The notes beneath the pieces were generated by a model. That model was given only the letters and a program-made list of their open reading frames with translations, had not been told where the DNA came from and did no database searches. Below are positions 5,899 through 5,990 of a stretch of 5,990 nucleotides of DNA, in pieces. The first letter of the stretch is position 1, and each line of letters begins with the position of its first letter. This DNA comes from Treponema sp. (GTDB taxonomy: Bacteria; Spirochaetota; Spirochaetia; Treponematales; Breznakiellaceae), in assembly GCA_009780285.1 (NCBI GenBank), contig WRAL01000102.1:1-5990 (forward strand), given 5' to 3'. A program made the position numbers and the translations under genes.

Positions 5899-5990
5899 CT
5901 AGAAGAGCGGCCTTTCTTCCACGACTCCCAACGCGAATGCCCCGCGCCCCGGCGCGCGCGGGCGCCTCGGGCATTTGGAGCGCGGCGACA
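5899..5990. repeat. Long direct repeat, copy 2 (cut by window end)
   Basis: This is the second copy of the 92-base repeat at 5644-5735, offset by 255 bases. It runs to the last base of the window, so its true length is unknown. Its left arm partner AAAGGCCGC is at 5795-5803. Between them, in place of a MITE, is an 88-base segment flanked by CTCTA on both sides. Confidence 0.8.

Larger units (their letters stand above)
5402..5990. other. Gene-poor, repeat-rich region
   Basis: I see no credible coding sequence in these 589 bases. The stretch holds the possible promoter for the lipoprotein cluster, a MITE-like element, two copies of a longer GC-rich repeat, and one terminator-like hairpin. The small frame from the ATG at 5819 to the TAG near 5902 runs straight through that hairpin and has no ribosome-binding site. 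No tRNA cloverleaf or rRNA was recognised. Confidence 0.6.

Noticed and set aside
5819..5902. 27-codon frame MVAPDISPDNL...
   Set aside because: It overlaps a strong hairpin, has no ribosome-binding site and shows no recognisable features.
5530..5990. CRISPR array or tRNA in the repeat region
   Set aside because: There are only two long repeat copies with unequal interiors, no short regularly spaced repeats, and no cloverleaf with a T-loop signature.

Overview
The window looks like a chromosomal segment of a GC-rich treponeme-like spirochaete. The main clue is the first gene. Its C-terminal NFACT-R region (NDALLRRHVRG, SDLWLHARDFPGAY, LFYSKG, QAKYLRRAKNGPKGLVIPTQ) resembles the spirochaetal form of RqcH/FbpA-like proteins as I remember it. 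The relaxed lipoboxes of the other genes also fit a spirochaete. The assignment rests on recalled family resemblance, not on a search.

Layout. (1) 3-710, + strand: 3' part of an rqcH/NFACT gene whose 5' end lies outside the window. (2) 741-778: a strong hairpin shared by the convergent gene ends. (3) 769-5389, - strand: a compact four-gene lipoprotein cluster, read right to left, called here A (5389-4082), B (4064-2751), C (2748-2041) and D (relic start 2044, end 769). A-B are 17 bp apart, B-C 2 bp apart, and C-D originally overlapped as ATGA. All four carry, or once carried, a lipoprotein signal peptide and a Pro-rich tether. They are built from two unrecognised modules, called here alpha and beta, in different orders: A = alpha-beta, B = alpha-beta, C = beta, D = beta-alpha. 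(4) 5390-5990: about 600 bp without a credible gene, holding a possible promoter for the cluster, a 104-bp palindromic MITE-like element, two copies of a longer repeat, and a terminator-like hairpin.

The main result is a two-copy, 104-bp, MITE-like palindromic element at 1931-2034 and 5541-5644. The copies are about 89% identical, have 16-bp terminal inverted repeats, and sit at TA targets. Copy 1 lies inside codon 4 of gene D. Removing the element plus one 2-bp target copy restores an open frame from an ATG that overlaps gene C's stop, and gives a textbook lipoprotein signal peptide. Gene D is therefore most likely a recent pseudogene. Copy 2 lies in the loop of a 9-bp inverted repeat. A second copy of that locus, about 260 bp further on, has a different insert at the same place.

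The lipoproteins probably act together at the cell envelope. Their biochemical role cannot be read from the sequence.
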